Counted from the first letter of the stretch, positions 6,360-15,087 are shown. The stretch is 15,761 nucleotides of DNA from an uncultured Oscillospiraceae bacterium (GCA_934546685.1 CAKTEB010000056.1:1-15761), one strand, 5' to 3'. Notes: generated from the sequence alone by a model not told the origin. Numbers and translations: made by a program.

Positions 6360-6405
6360 GAATTGCAATCAGCATTTTGATTCCGGAAAATGAGGGGGAA
6401 GCGAT

Positions 6406-7101
6406 TTGGCAAAATACGGACTCCAGCCCAAGGGCATCGTACGGCAGAACAAGATCATTCTGTCTGCCGTGAAGCTGTTCCTGGAAAATGGCTATGAGCG
6501 TACCACCACCGCCCAGATCATGTCGGCGGGGGGCATGGCGCAGTCATCCTTTTTTGCAGCCTTCGAGAATAAAGAAGCGCTGCTGCTGGTGCTGACCAAG
6601 CATATGTTCGCGGATCAGTTTGATCTGGTGGACAGCCTGCTGCCGGACGCGCCTCCGCTGATGCTCTATGCGACGGAGACGGCCCTGCAAATGCACATTG
6701 CAGAGCTGTCGGAGCCTATCCGGGAGATGTATGTGATGGCCTATTCGCTGCCCAGCACCTCAGAGTATATTTGCAAGCATGTAGTGGATAAGCTGGAACT
6801 CATATTTTCCAGTTATCTTCCAAATGCCGAGAAAAAGGACTTCTATGAGCTGGAGCTGGGCTCCAGCGGCGTGACCCGGAGCTTCATGGCGAAGAAATGC
6901 GACATGTATTTCACCATGGAACAGAAGCTGCGGCGGTTCCTGACCTGCTGCTTCAAGCTTTACGATGTGCCCCAGGAGGACTTCCAGCCGGTAATCGATG
7001 AGGTTCTGAAGCTGGATCTCCATACCGTGGCGGAGAACCTGGTGGCCGAGACCATCCATAAGGCGGAGATCGGCTTTCAGTCTGTTATGGCGGAAAGCTG
7101 A
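6406..7101 (+). CDS. TetR/AcrR-family transcriptional regulator
   Basis: The 231-residue product begins with a TetR-type DNA-binding domain: an amphipathic helix (about residues 12-30, ending L-F-L-E-N-G-Y-E-R-T-T), then the helix-turn-helix (T-T-A-Q-I-M-S-A-G-G-M-A-Q-S-S-F-F-A-A-F, about 34-53) followed by N-K-E-A-L-L. The remainder is a divergent all-helical effector domain with no recognisable ligand type. The start is TTG 6406, set by GAGGGGG seven bases upstream. An ATG at 6390 is out of frame. Length is near the upper normal range. The gene is alone: its downstream neighbour is convergent and its upstream neighbour divergent at a distance. The target is therefore unknown. Autoregulation through the inverted repeat at the promoter is a guess. 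Confidence 0.9.
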   Translation: MAKYGLQPKGIVRQNKIILSAVKLFLENGYERTTTAQIMSAGGMAQSSFFAAFENKEALLLVLTKHMFADQFDLVDSLLPDAPPLMLYATETALQMHIAELSEPIREMYVMAYSLPSTSEYICKHVVDKLELIFSSYLPNAEKKDFYELELGSSGVTRSFMAKKCDMYFTMEQKLRRFLTCCFKLYDVPQEDFQPVIDEVLKLDLHTVAENLVAETIHKAEIGFQSVMAES

Positions 7102-7132
7102 GAGCCCGTTCAGCAATCATATCGAAACAAAT

Positions 7133-7161
7133 GCCGCTGTCCGGCTGGGCAGCGGCGTTTT
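7133..7161 (+). terminator. Terminator of the TetR-family gene
   Basis: GCCGCTG (7133-7139) pairs with CAGCGGC (7150-7156) around a 10-base loop and is followed by GTTTT. It sits between convergent genes and its 3' end nearly touches the stop codon of the lipoprotein gene. Confidence 0.75.
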
Positions 7162-7164
7162 ATG

Positions 7165-8409
7165 TTATTTATCTGCATCAATGAGTCGGCGGACGGCGGA
7201 AATGGGCGACTCATACCGCCCGCAGCGATAGTCCGGGGCCGTGCCCTCCATCACGTTGAGCCCGCCGCCGATGCTCTGGGCAGCGGTAATGGAGAACCGA
7301 ATCAGAAGACCGGTATTGGGCAGGTTCACAATGGCCGGGGAGAAGCCCATGCCGTCCCCCAGGGTATTGGTGCCCACCACCGTGGCCCAGCCTGTGGCTT
7401 TGCAGAAGGCGGTAAAGCTGTCGGCTGCGGAGTATACCTGATCGTCCACCAGAAGCCAGCGCCTGGCAGTCAGAGCGTCCCCGGAGGCGGTGGGGGCGCC
7501 GCTGACCTGCACCTCCGAGGAGATATACAGCGAGAGCCCCAGGGGCTCCGCAAAGTCCGGAACCTCCGTGTCGGACAATTCTGAAATAGCGTGGAGCGGC
7601 TCGGAGATATAGCTCCTGGCCCTGGGGGTGTCCCGAAGATAGAGGCGGACATCATAGCGGTAGTCCCCGCCAAAGGGGGCGGCGATGACGTTTTGCCAGT
7701 AGGTGGTACTGCCGCCGCCGTTGCCGGTGATATCGAAAAGAATATTGTCGATGGGGGCGTCCCCAAGGGAGCTGAGATAATCGGTGACGAAGTTTTGATC
7801 TTCCTGCTCCCGATTGACGTTGAAGGTGTAAAAGTGAAAATACACCTCCCGTCGCTCCGGGGCATAGCTGGCGATAGGGCTGAGATCCGCGGCATAGGTG
7901 CCCGCGGTGGTGGTGCGTTCCCGGGCGGCAGACAGCCGCGCGTAGCTCTCCGCCACATGGGGCGCGGCCAGCACCGAGGCATAGGGCGCCTGATCGGAGA
8001 GATAGCCCCGGTAGATCTCATAGGTTCCGGGATCCACCAGGCTCAGATGTCCCAAAGATTGAAATTCAGCCATCAGCCGGCTTAAAAAGCTGTAGAATTC
8101 CTCCAGGGACATTTCCTGCCCCTGAAGCTCATGCCGATAGCTGTGGCGGAACCTTTGCACATCGATCCCCTGATCCTCCAGCAGTGGCAGGAACGGATAG
8201 TCCGTCTCCAGGGCCTCCCAGAGGGCATCGTAGTCCTCCAGCAGCACCTGGGCGGAATAGGTGTCATCTTGAATGGATTCCGTACTGTCCGAGTCCGCTT
8301 CTGCCGGGGAAGGGGAGACGGTTGGGAGATCGGATGCAGGGGCAAGTCCGCATCCGGTCAAAGCCAGCAGCAGCACGCCGCAGAGCAGAATACATGGGAT
8401 CCTGGGCAT
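7165..8409 (-). CDS. S41-peptidase-like lipoprotein
   Basis: The 414-residue product starts with a lipoprotein signal peptide: hydrophobic core and lipobox L-T-G-C with Cys20 as the lipidated residue. A Ser/Asp/Glu-rich linker follows (about 25-55). The C-terminal half resembles the S41 (tail-specific/C-terminal processing) protease fold: I-L-F-D-I-T-G-N-G-G-G at about 223-233, and Y-S-A-A-D-S-F with Ser327 at the expected nucleophile position, then V-V-G-T-N-T-L-G-D-G. The loop reads G-D-G where many C-terminal processing proteases have a lysine, so the catalytic dyad is not evident. It may use the tricorn-like variant or be inactive. No PDZ domain is obvious. ATG 8409 follows AAGGAGG at seven bases. 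It is divergently placed from citrate synthase with no functional link seen. Location: outer face of the membrane. Substrate unknown. Confidence 0.85.
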   Translation of the reverse strand: MPRIPCILLCGVLLLALTGCGLAPASDLPTVSPSPAEADSDSTESIQDDTYSAQVLLEDYDALWEALETDYPFLPLLEDQGIDVQRFRHSYRHELQGQEMSLEEFYSFLSRLMAEFQSLGHLSLVDPGTYEIYRGYLSDQAPYASVLAAPHVAESYARLSAARERTTTAGTYAADLSPIASYAPERREVYFHFYTFNVNREQEDQNFVTDYLSSLGDAPIDNILFDITGNGGGSTTYWQNVIAAPFGGDYRYDVRLYLRDTPRARSYISEPLHAISELSDTEVPDFAEPLGLSLYISSEVQVSGAPTASGDALTARRWLLVDDQVYSAADSFTAFCKATGWATVVGTNTLGDGMGFSPAIVNLPNTGLLIRFSITAAQSIGGGLNVMEGTAPDYRCGRYESPISAVRRLIDADK

Positions 8410-8466
8410 AGCACGACCTCCTTTTTCAATATGATACCATAATTTTGCACATCTGAAAAGCGGCGG

Positions 8467-8515
8467 AACAGTTTGAATTCACAAAAAATTCACAGAGCGA
8501 ACAGATGAAACTGTT
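8467..8515. repeat. Inverted and direct repeats ahead of citrate synthase
   Basis: AACAGTTT (8467-8474) and AAACTGTT (8508-8515) are perfect inverted copies. Between them ATTCACA occurs twice (8477-8483 and 8488-8494), 11 bases apart, about one helical turn. A second, nested AACAG-N6-CTGTT spans 8500-8515. The right-hand arm overlaps the -35 hexamer. Possible regulator sites, protein unknown. Confidence 0.5.
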
Positions 8516-8542
8516 GAAATGGTTAAGTAAAAATGATAAGAT
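8514..8542 (+). promoter_or_regulatory. Promoter of the citrate synthase gene
   Basis: TTGAAA (8514-8519), a 17-base spacer and TAAGAT (8537-8542) form a plausible sigma-70 type promoter about 50 bases upstream of the start codon. Confidence 0.6.
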
Positions 8543-8591
8543 ATTAGTAACATTCGGATAGGAAACTATATTAGGAAAGGAAGCGAACCCT

Positions 8592-9941
8592 ATGTATCAG
8601 GATACCAAGACCATTGAGCGGTGGAGCCAGGAGCTTCGGGCCCGGGACGCCCTGGCCCCGGAGCTCTACGACACCTACGGCGTCAAGCGTGGCCTCCGGG
8701 ATAAGAACGGCAAGGGCGTATTGGCAGGCCTCACGGGCATTTCCCAGGTTCAGGGCAAGCGGCAGGCAGACGGGCAGGAGGTGCCCTGCGAGGGCAGACT
8801 CTACTACCGGGGCTACTCTGTTTTCGACCTGGTGCGTGGGGAGAGCTCCAGCCGACACTGTCTGGCGGAGGAGTGCGCGTATCTGCTTCTGTTCGGCAGT
8901 CTTCCTGACCGGGAGCAGCTGGCGGAATTCCAGGACGCCCTGGCCCAGAGCCGGACGCTGCCCCAGAATTTCACTCGAGACGTCATTATGAAGGCCCCCA
9001 CCAGCGATATTATGAACACCCTGACCCGAAGCGTCCTGACCCTGTCCGCCTACGATGACAAGGCCATGGACAACAGTCTGCCCAATGTGCTCAGACAGTC
9101 CCTGATGCTCATTGGGACCCTGCCCATGATGAGCGTCTACGGCTACCACGCCTACAACCACTATTGCCGGGACGGCAGCTTCTACATCCATCATCCCGAT
9201 GAGAACCTGACCCTGGCGGAGAATCTTTTGATGATGCTCCGTCCGGATCGGAAGTTCTCGACCCTGGAGGCCCAGGTGCTGGATCTGGCGCTGGTGCTGC
9301 ACATGGAGCACGGCGGCGGCAACAACTCCGCTTTTACCACCCATGTGGTGACCTCCGCGGGCTCCGACACCTATTCCGTCATGGCCGCGGCACTGTGCTC
9401 CCTGAAGGGCCCCAAGCACGGCGGCGCGAACCTGAAGGTGGTGGGCATGATGGACGACCTCCGGGCTCAGGTCACGGATCAGGGAGATCGGGAGCAGGTG
9501 GAAGAGTATCTGACTCAGGTGCTCCATGGGGAGGCCTTCGACCGTGCGGGGCTCATCTACGGCATGGGCCATGCGGTGTACTCCCTATCTGATCCCAGAG
9601 CGGTGATCTTCAAAAACTTTGTGAAGCGGCTGGCCCAGGAGAAGGGACGCCAGGAGGAATATGAGCTCTACGCCACGGTGGAGGAGCTGGCGCCCCAGGT
9701 CATTACCCGGGAGCGGCGGATCTATAAGGGCGTCTGCGCCAATGTGGACTTCTACAGCGGCTTTGTGTATCGGATGCTGGATATCCCCGAGGAGCTGTTT
9801 ACCCCCATTTTTGCCATCGCCCGGATGGTGGGCTGGAGTGCCCACCGGATGGAGGAGCTCATCAACACCGATAAGATCATCCGGCCCGCCTATCAGAGCG
9901 TGTGCCCCGCCAGAGAATACCTGCCCATCGATCAGAGATAA
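8592..9941 (+). CDS. gltA: Citrate synthase (citrate/2-methylcitrate synthase family)
   Basis: The 449-residue enzyme joins acetyl-CoA and oxaloacetate to form citrate, feeding the oxidative branch to 2-oxoglutarate and glutamate. The family's catalytic triad is visible: His276 in G-P-K-H-G-G-A-N, His327 in G-M-G-H-A-V-Y and Asp386 in N-V-D-F-Y-S-G. The substrate-binding block H-M-E-H-G-G-G-N-N-S-A-F (about 238-249) and R-G-Y near residue 75 are also present. Length is normal for the longer clostridial forms. ATG 8592 follows AGGAAAGGAAG. 2-Methylcitrate synthase activity cannot be excluded from sequence, but no prp genes are nearby. No aconitase or isocitrate dehydrogenase gene is adjacent in the window. 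It has its own promoter, with repeats overlapping the -35, and a terminator shared with ftsH. Confidence 0.95.
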   Translation: MYQDTKTIERWSQELRARDALAPELYDTYGVKRGLRDKNGKGVLAGLTGISQVQGKRQADGQEVPCEGRLYYRGYSVFDLVRGESSSRHCLAEECAYLLLFGSLPDREQLAEFQDALAQSRTLPQNFTRDVIMKAPTSDIMNTLTRSVLTLSAYDDKAMDNSLPNVLRQSLMLIGTLPMMSVYGYHAYNHYCRDGSFYIHHPDENLTLAENLLMMLRPDRKFSTLEAQVLDLALVLHMEHGGGNNSAFTTHVVTSAGSDTYSVMAAALCSLKGPKHGGANLKVVGMMDDLRAQVTDQGDREQVEEYLTQVLHGEAFDRAGLIYGMGHAVYSLSDPRAVIFKNFVKRLAQEKGRQEEYELYATVEELAPQVITRERRIYKGVCANVDFYSGFVYRMLDIPEELFTPIFAIARMVGWSAHRMEELINTDKIIRPAYQSVCPAREYLPIDQR

Positions 9942-9945
9942 GGAT

Positions 9946-9986
9946 GCGAAAACCCCCTACAGGCGCACCTGCAGGGGGTTCGTTTT
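9946..9986. terminator. Bidirectional terminator of citrate synthase and ftsH
   Basis: AACCCCCTACAGG (9951-9963) pairs with CCTGCAGGGGGTT (9968-9980), with one mismatch and a CGCA loop. CGTTTT follows on the plus strand and CGCATCC-preceded T's (TTTTCG) on the minus strand. It lies between convergent stop codons. Confidence 0.9.
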
Positions 9987-11868
9987 ATACTTCGTTATCG
10001 TTGCGTTCAGGCTTGGGCTCAGCAGCTGGAGCGTTTTCCCCGTCCATGATCCGCGCGAATTCCGCGCCGTCCATGGTCTCATGCTCCAGCAGGTAATCAG
10101 ATACCGCCTGAAGCTGGGGCATATGGGCCTTGAGAATCTCCTCGCACCGGCGGTAGCAGTCATTGAGGATATCCTGCACCTCGCCGTCGATTTTTGCGGC
10201 GTACTGCTCAGAATAGCTCTTGGTCTGGCCGTAATCCCGGCCAATGAACACCTGGCCGTCAGAATCAAAGGTCACAGGGCCCAGCTTGGCGCTCATGCCG
10301 TATTTGGTGACCATTTCCCGGGCAATAGAGGTGGCCCGCTGGAGGTCATTGGAGGCGCCGGTGGACACGTCCTGGAGCGCCAGGGCCTCGGCCACCCGGC
10401 CGCCCAGCAGGGAGACGATCTGTTCCAGCATCTCGTTCCGGCTCATGTAGCTGTGATCCTCAGATGGCAGGGAGATGGTCATGCCGCCGGCCATGCCTCG
10501 GGGCACAATGGTGATCTGATGTACCGGATCGTGGGTGGGCAGGCAGTGCATGACGATGGCGTGGCCGGACTCGTGGACTGCCGTGAGCTTTCGCTCGTGC
10601 TGGGGGATCACCCGGCTTTTTTTCTCAGGCCCCGCAATGACCTTGATCATGGATTCCTCCAGATCCTCCATGCGGATCACCGGTCGGCCCAGCTTGGCGG
10701 CCCGCAGGGCGGCCTCGTTTAAGAGATTCTGGAGATCCGCGCCGGTGAATCCGGCGGTTTCCCTGGCGATGGTGTCTAGGTCCACGTTGTCCGCCAGCGG
10801 CTTATTCCGGGCATGTACCCGGAGAATCGCGGCGCGGCCCTTGGCATCCGGCGCGCCCACATAGACCTGACGGTCAAAGCGCCCGGGCCGCAGCAGGGCG
10901 GAATCCAGAATGTCCACCCGGTTGGTGGCGGCGATGACGATAACACCCTGGCTGCTCTTAAAGCCGTCCATTTCCACAAGAAGCTGGTTCAGGGTCTGCT
11001 CCCGCTCATCGTGGCCGCCGCCCAGGCCGGCGCCTCTCTGGCGGCCCACGGCGTCGATCTCATCGATGAAGATAATAGCCGGGGCCTGCTTCTTGGCCTG
11101 CTCAAAAAGATCTCGAACGCGGCTGGCGCCCACGCCCACATAGAGCTCCACAAAGTCGGAGCCGGAGATGGAGAGAAACTGCACCCCGGCCTCGCCGGCT
11201 ACGGCCTTGGCGATCAAGGTCTTACCGGTGCCCGGAGGGCCCACCAGCAGGATGCCCTTGGGGATCCGCGCGCCCAGGCGGGTATAGCGGTCCGGATTCC
11301 TGAGGAAGTCCACCACCTCTTGGAGCTCGGCCTTTTCCTCATCGGCTCCGGCTACGTCCTGGAAGGTGACGGTCTCGCCGGTCTCCGCGGCGGAGGTGGT
11401 CCGGGCCTTGGCAAAGCGCATGACGTTCTTGTCGCCACCGCCAGCGTCTGAGGCACGGTTCATCATAAACAGCCACAGCCCCAGGAACAGCAGCGCGATC
11501 AGCAGATAGGGCACAAACATCAGCCACCAGGGCGTCTCCGCCGCTGCGGGATAGTCATAGCTCGTAATAATGCCCTTCTCGTACTGGTCTGCGATCATGT
11601 CGTTGAAGTCGCTGTAGAATACCGAGAAGCTGGCCACCTGATAGGTGACGGTATCGTTTCCCTGGTCGTCCGGGGACTTGAGCTTCAGGGTCAGATTGGT
11701 GCCGCTGAGGGTCAGCGAGTCCACCTTTTCCTGGGTCAGCAGGGAGTAGATATCACTGTAGGCGTAGCTGTCTGAGCTGGATGCAGGGGAACGCATCAGG
11801 AAGACGGCCAGGCCGAAGATCAATAGGATCAGAAACAGAAAGACGAAATTCCCCTTATGGTTTTTCAA
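9985..11868 (-). CDS. ftsH: ATP-dependent zinc metalloprotease FtsH
   Basis: FtsH is a hexameric membrane AAA+ protease that extracts and degrades misfolded membrane proteins and some regulators. The 627 residues show a first membrane helix (about 8-26), an extracytoplasmic domain (30-110), a second helix (about 116-136), the AAA+ domain with Walker A G-P-P-G-T-G-K-T (210-217), D-E-I-D-A-V-G and the second region of homology R-P-G-R-F-D-R, and the Zn site H432-E-S-G-H436 with a later Asp ligand in G-A-S-N-D-L. I place the start at TTG 11868 because AAGGAG lies eight bases upstream of it. The GTG at 11877 overlaps that AAGGAG and has no site of its own. The C-terminal tail is acidic and low in complexity, usual for the family. 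It is last in the dnaB-tilS-hpt-ftsH run, 24 bases after hpt. Confidence 0.96.
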   Translation of the reverse strand: MKNHKGNFVFLFLILLIFGLAVFLMRSPASSSDSYAYSDIYSLLTQEKVDSLTLSGTNLTLKLKSPDDQGNDTVTYQVASFSVFYSDFNDMIADQYEKGIITSYDYPAAAETPWWLMFVPYLLIALLFLGLWLFMMNRASDAGGGDKNVMRFAKARTTSAAETGETVTFQDVAGADEEKAELQEVVDFLRNPDRYTRLGARIPKGILLVGPPGTGKTLIAKAVAGEAGVQFLSISGSDFVELYVGVGASRVRDLFEQAKKQAPAIIFIDEIDAVGRQRGAGLGGGHDEREQTLNQLLVEMDGFKSSQGVIVIAATNRVDILDSALLRPGRFDRQVYVGAPDAKGRAAILRVHARNKPLADNVDLDTIARETAGFTGADLQNLLNEAALRAAKLGRPVIRMEDLEESMIKVIAGPEKKSRVIPQHERKLTAVHESGHAIVMHCLPTHDPVHQITIVPRGMAGGMTISLPSEDHSYMSRNEMLEQIVSLLGGRVAEALALQDVSTGASNDLQRATSIAREMVTKYGMSAKLGPVTFDSDGQVFIGRDYGQTKSYSEQYAAKIDGEVQDILNDCYRRCEEILKAHMPQLQAVSDYLLEHETMDGAEFARIMDGENAPAAEPKPERNDNEV

Positions 11869-11876
11869 TCGGGTCA

Positions 11877-11882
11877 CTCCTT
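11877..11882 (-). promoter_or_regulatory. Ribosome binding site that decides the ftsH start
   Basis: AAGGAG (minus strand) ends eight bases before TTG 11868, the usual spacing. Its last G is the first base of the alternative GTG start at 11877, so that start could not use it. Confidence 0.7.
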
Positions 11883-11892
11883 GTGTTGTCGG

Positions 11893-12432
11893 TTACCCCT
11901 GGTAGACGCTGGGCTTCAGCACGCCGATGCAGGGCAGATTGCGGTATTTCTGGTCATAGTCCAGCCCGTAGCCCACCACAAAGGCGTCGGGAATGGTAAA
12001 GCCCACGATATCGGCCTCCACCGGAGCCTCCCGGCGGCTGGGCTTATCCAGCAGCACCACCAGCTTGAGGGACGCCGGGGACTGCTTGTCCAGAAGCTGC
12101 ATCACGAAGCTCAGGGTGCGGCCGGTGTCCAGAATGTCCTCGATGACGATGATATCCCGGCCATTGATGTCCAGATCAAAGGGCTCCTTCATGTCCAGGG
12201 CTCCGGGAGTGGTGGCCATGGCCCGGTAGGAGGACAGGGTCAGATACTCCAGGGTGCAGGGCAGGTTGATCTCCCGCATCAAGTCGGCGGTGAACACCAG
12301 GCTGCCCTTCATGATACATAGCAGGATCGGGGCCTTTCCAGCGTACTCCTGGGTGAGGGCCTCGCCGATTTCCTTGACCCGGGCGTGGAGCTGTTCAGGG
12401 GTAAACATTACATAGTCGAGATCGCGGTTCAT
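11893..12432 (-). CDS. hpt: Hypoxanthine phosphoribosyltransferase
   Basis: The 179-residue cytoplasmic enzyme salvages hypoxanthine (and usually guanine) to the nucleotide using PRPP. The PRPP-binding loop is clear: I-I-V-I-E-D-I-L-D-T-G-R-T-L at 94-107, with the acidic pair Glu98-Asp99. Earlier L-C-I-M-K-G-S (38-44) forms the pyrophosphate-binding loop. Lys130 in L-L-D-K and F-V-V-G-Y-G-L-D-Y (151-159) form the purine pocket. The start is ATG 12432, behind CGGAGGAAG. An in-frame ATG further upstream lies inside tilS and lacks a good site. The ATG overlaps the tilS TGA as ATGA, a sign of translational coupling. The tilS-hpt-ftsH order is the one long known from Bacillus. Confidence 0.96.
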   Translation of the reverse strand: MNRDLDYVMFTPEQLHARVKEIGEALTQEYAGKAPILLCIMKGSLVFTADLMREINLPCTLEYLTLSSYRAMATTPGALDMKEPFDLDINGRDIIVIEDILDTGRTLSFVMQLLDKQSPASLKLVVLLDKPSRREAPVEADIVGFTIPDAFVVGYGLDYDQKYRNLPCIGVLKPSVYQG

Positions 12433-13760
12433 TTTTCTTCCTCCGTTCGTTTTACAGTCAGAATGAAACTGGCAGTTCCGGGCCATGCCCGATGCTCCGC
12501 CGAGACGGCGCAGGGGATTAAGGCAAGAACCTGGTTTTCCTGCAAAGCCACAGGCAGCATATCCCGCTGGGCAGCGGGAATCTTTTTGTCGATCATCAGG
12601 CGGCTCAGCTTTTTGGTGCCGCCGGGGAGACGGATCCGGTCACCGGGAAGCCGGGGCCGGAGGGTAAGGGGCAGCCGCACATTGTCGGCGGCCAGGGCGA
12701 TGGAGCCGGGCTCCAGATGCGCCGGGGCCGGTGCGGCTGTGCAGGAGACCTGATAGGGGCCGAAGGCCTTTGTCTCCCCTGGATACAGTGTGATTTCCGG
12801 TATCTCCGCAGGCTCTGGGGCTTCCTTAAAAAGCCGCAGGGCGTCATACTCCCGCCCCAGCAGGAATCCGCCGGGAAGCGAGATCCTGGCAGAGGGCTCG
12901 GAACCGCGGAGCAGGGCCATGGCGGCCTCCAGATGGGTGCCGGACAGCTCCGGTACTTCCCGGAGATACTGCCGCAGCACCCGCAGGGCCATGGCCTCCG
13001 GCAGCGCCCGGAGCGTCGTGCAGGAGAGTCCCTTGGGACTGGTCATAGAGGCCAGCAACTCTTTGGCGGATTCGTCCAAGTAATGATCATCCTCGCCTAA
13101 TCTCAGGCACAGGGCTGAGGCCGAGGCGGAGAGATTCGGGGCCTCCCGCCGAAGCAGGGGGATCACCTGATGTCGGAGACGGTTCCGAAGATAGTCGTCA
13201 GAAGCGTTGCTGGAATCCTCGATATGGGGAATGCTGTTGGCCTCTAAATAAGCGGAGATGGTCTCCGGAGCGGTCAGCAGCAGGGGGCGGATGATCCGGC
13301 CCCGCACCGGCGGAATGGCTGACAGACCGTGAAGTCCGCAGCCCCGGAGCAGCCGCATGAGCATGGTCTCCAGATTGTCCTGGGCATTGTGGGCCGTGGC
13401 GATCTTCGCACCGGGTTCCAAGCCCTCCAGAAATTCATAGCGCAGAAGCCGGGCGGCCTCCTCGGTGCCCAAGTGATGGGACTGGGCGTAAGCGGCCACA
13501 TCCCGGGTGCCGATCTCCAGCGGCACGCCCAGACGGCGGCACTGCGCTTCCGCAAAGTCCTGATCCCGCTGGGCCTCCCAGCCTCGGAGCTGATGATTGA
13601 AGTGGGCCGCTGTGACCCGGATCCCCAGAGGCTCCCGGAGCTCCAGAAGCACATGCAGCAGAGCCATGGAGTCCTTGCCCCCGGACAGGGCGCAGATGAC
13701 GGTATCGCCTGGGGCCGTCATCTGATATTTTTCCATGAACCGGAGAATATCAGCCTTCAC
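12429..13760 (-). CDS. tilS: tRNA(Ile)-lysidine synthetase TilS
   Basis: TilS attaches lysine to C34 of the tRNA(Ile) with CAU anticodon, so that it reads AUA and is charged with isoleucine. It is essential in most bacteria. The 443 residues begin with an N-type ATP pyrophosphatase domain with the P-loop S-G-G-K-D-S at 26-31, followed by H-F-N-H-Q-L-R-G near 56 and H-N-A-Q-D-N near 125. Then come the TilS substrate-binding domain and the C-terminal domain (about 345-435, R-P-R-L-P-G-D-R-I-R-L-P-G-G-T-K-K-L-S). The start is GTG 13760, behind GGAAG. It overlaps the end of dnaB by 11 bases, and its stop overlaps the hpt start. Length is normal. ATA codons, though rare in such a high-GC genome, still require this enzyme. 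Confidence 0.95.
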   Translation of the reverse strand: MKADILRFMEKYQMTAPGDTVICALSGGKDSMALLHVLLELREPLGIRVTAAHFNHQLRGWEAQRDQDFAEAQCRRLGVPLEIGTRDVAAYAQSHHLGTEEAARLLRYEFLEGLEPGAKIATAHNAQDNLETMLMRLLRGCGLHGLSAIPPVRGRIIRPLLLTAPETISAYLEANSIPHIEDSSNASDDYLRNRLRHQVIPLLRREAPNLSASASALCLRLGEDDHYLDESAKELLASMTSPKGLSCTTLRALPEAMALRVLRQYLREVPELSGTHLEAAMALLRGSEPSARISLPGGFLLGREYDALRLFKEAPEPAEIPEITLYPGETKAFGPYQVSCTAAPAPAHLEPGSIALAADNVRLPLTLRPRLPGDRIRLPGGTKKLSRLMIDKKIPAAQRDMLPVALQENQVLALIPCAVSAEHRAWPGTASFILTVKRTEEEK

Positions 13761-15087
13761 TGTGCTTCCACTCCCGGTCAGAGAAGGTAGTATACTGGGG
13801 CAGCCACTGGAGCTTTACGGTGCCCGTCTCGCCGTGGCGGTTCTTCGCCACGATGCACTCGGCCACGTTCTTCTCCTCGGTGTCGGGGTTGTAGTAGTCG
13901 TCCCGGTACAGGAACAGCACCTCGTCGGCGTCCTGCTCGATGGAGCCGGATTCGCGGAGGTCTGACAGCATGGGCCGCTTGTCAGCGCGGCTCTCGTTGG
14001 CTCGGCTCAGCTGGCTCAGGCAGATGACGGGGACGTTGAGCTCCTTGGCCATGATCTTCAGGGCTCGGGAGATCTCGCCCACGGCGGTAACACGGTTGTC
14101 GCTGACCTTGCCGGTGGCGGAGGTCATCAGCTGTAGATAGTCTATGATGACCAGCCCCAGATTGTCGATCCGGCGGCACTTGGCGTTCATCTCCGTTACG
14201 GTGATGGATGGGTTGTCGTCCACTCGGATGTCCGTTTTGCTGAGGGCGGAGGCGGCGGTGCCCAGTTTGCCCCACTCCTCCTCGGAGAGCTTGCCGGTGA
14301 GCAGCAGCTGGCTGTCCACAAAGCTCTCGTTGGAGAGCAGGCGGGAGGCCAGCTGCTCCTTGCTCATTTCCAAAGAGAACATGACCACGGCCTTGTCCGT
14401 CTGCTTGGCCACGGCCAGGGCGATGTTCAATGCGATGGAAGTCTTGCCCATGCCGGGACGGGCGGCGATCAGCAAAAGGTCAGATTTATTGAGGCCATTG
14501 ATCTTGGTGTCCAGATCCCGGAGCCCCGTGGAGAGGCCGGGAATGGCGCTGTCGGACCGGGCTCGCTCGGCCAGCTGATCGTAGACGTTCAGGAGAATGG
14601 TGCCGATATGCTCCAGATCCTGATTGCTGCGCCCGTTGCGGATGGCATAGATCTTCTGCTCCGCCGCGTCCATGATGCTCTGGGCGGTGCCCACCTCCTC
14701 GGTGACGATCTCCGAGATATCTTTGGCGGCCTGGGCGATCTGCCGGAGCAGAGATTTGTCCGCCACGATCTGGGCGTACTGCTTGGCGTTGGCGGCGGTG
14801 GGGGTGATATCCAGAATCTGCAATAGGTAGTCCCTGGTCTTCTCCTCGTCGTAAACGCCGGACTGCTTCATCTGATCCATCACCGTCACCGGGTCGATGT
14901 CCATGGAGTAGTTGAACATGGTGTAGATGGTGGTGAAGATGTCCTTATTCTGCTGGAGATAGAAGTCGTCGGGCTTCACCAGCTCCAGCAGGTCCGCCAC
15001 GCAGCTGGGATCGATGAGCATGGAGCCAATGACGGCCTGCTCCGCCTCCAGCGAATGGGGCATCTGTCTGGTCAGCAGTTCATCCAT
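13750..15087 (-). CDS. dnaB: Replicative DNA helicase DnaB
   Basis: This is the ring-shaped hexameric helicase that unwinds the chromosome at the replication fork (called DnaC in Bacillus). The 445 residues show an N-terminal helical domain (about 5-105, with P-H-S-L-E-A-E-Q-A-V-I-G at 10-21), a linker (about 150-180), and the RecA-like domain with Walker A R-P-G-M-G-K-T (210-216), Walker B L-V-I-I-D-Y (312-317, Asp316), S-Q-L-S-R (358-362) and the arginine-finger block near 375-381. No intein is present. The start is ATG 15087, behind AGGAGGTGA. It follows rplI by 92 bases and overlaps tilS by 11 at its end. Length is normal for the family. Confidence 0.97.
   Translation of the reverse strand: MDELLTRQMPHSLEAEQAVIGSMLIDPSCVADLLELVKPDDFYLQQNKDIFTTIYTMFNYSMDIDPVTVMDQMKQSGVYDEEKTRDYLLQILDITPTAANAKQYAQIVADKSLLRQIAQAAKDISEIVTEEVGTAQSIMDAAEQKIYAIRNGRSNQDLEHIGTILLNVYDQLAERARSDSAIPGLSTGLRDLDTKINGLNKSDLLLIAARPGMGKTSIALNIALAVAKQTDKAVVMFSLEMSKEQLASRLLSNESFVDSQLLLTGKLSEEEWGKLGTAASALSKTDIRVDDNPSITVTEMNAKCRRIDNLGLVIIDYLQLMTSATGKVSDNRVTAVGEISRALKIMAKELNVPVICLSQLSRANESRADKRPMLSDLRESGSIEQDADEVLFLYRDDYYNPDTEEKNVAECIVAKNRHGETGTVKLQWLPQYTTFSDREWKHSEG

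Noticed and set aside
6063..6375. Minus-strand open frames of 73-101 codons in the symporter-TetR gap
   Set aside because: The translations show no domain, the starts lack ribosome binding sites, and they overlap two promoters. Structure is a better explanation than coding.
8571..9572. Minus-strand open frame (333 codons) opposite citrate synthase
   Set aside because: It is a high-GC shadow frame. The citrate synthase active-site motifs on the plus strand settle the coding strand.
12433..12486. Longer hpt start at 12486
   Set aside because: It lies inside tilS without a ribosome binding site. ATG 12432 has one and overlaps the tilS stop as ATGA.
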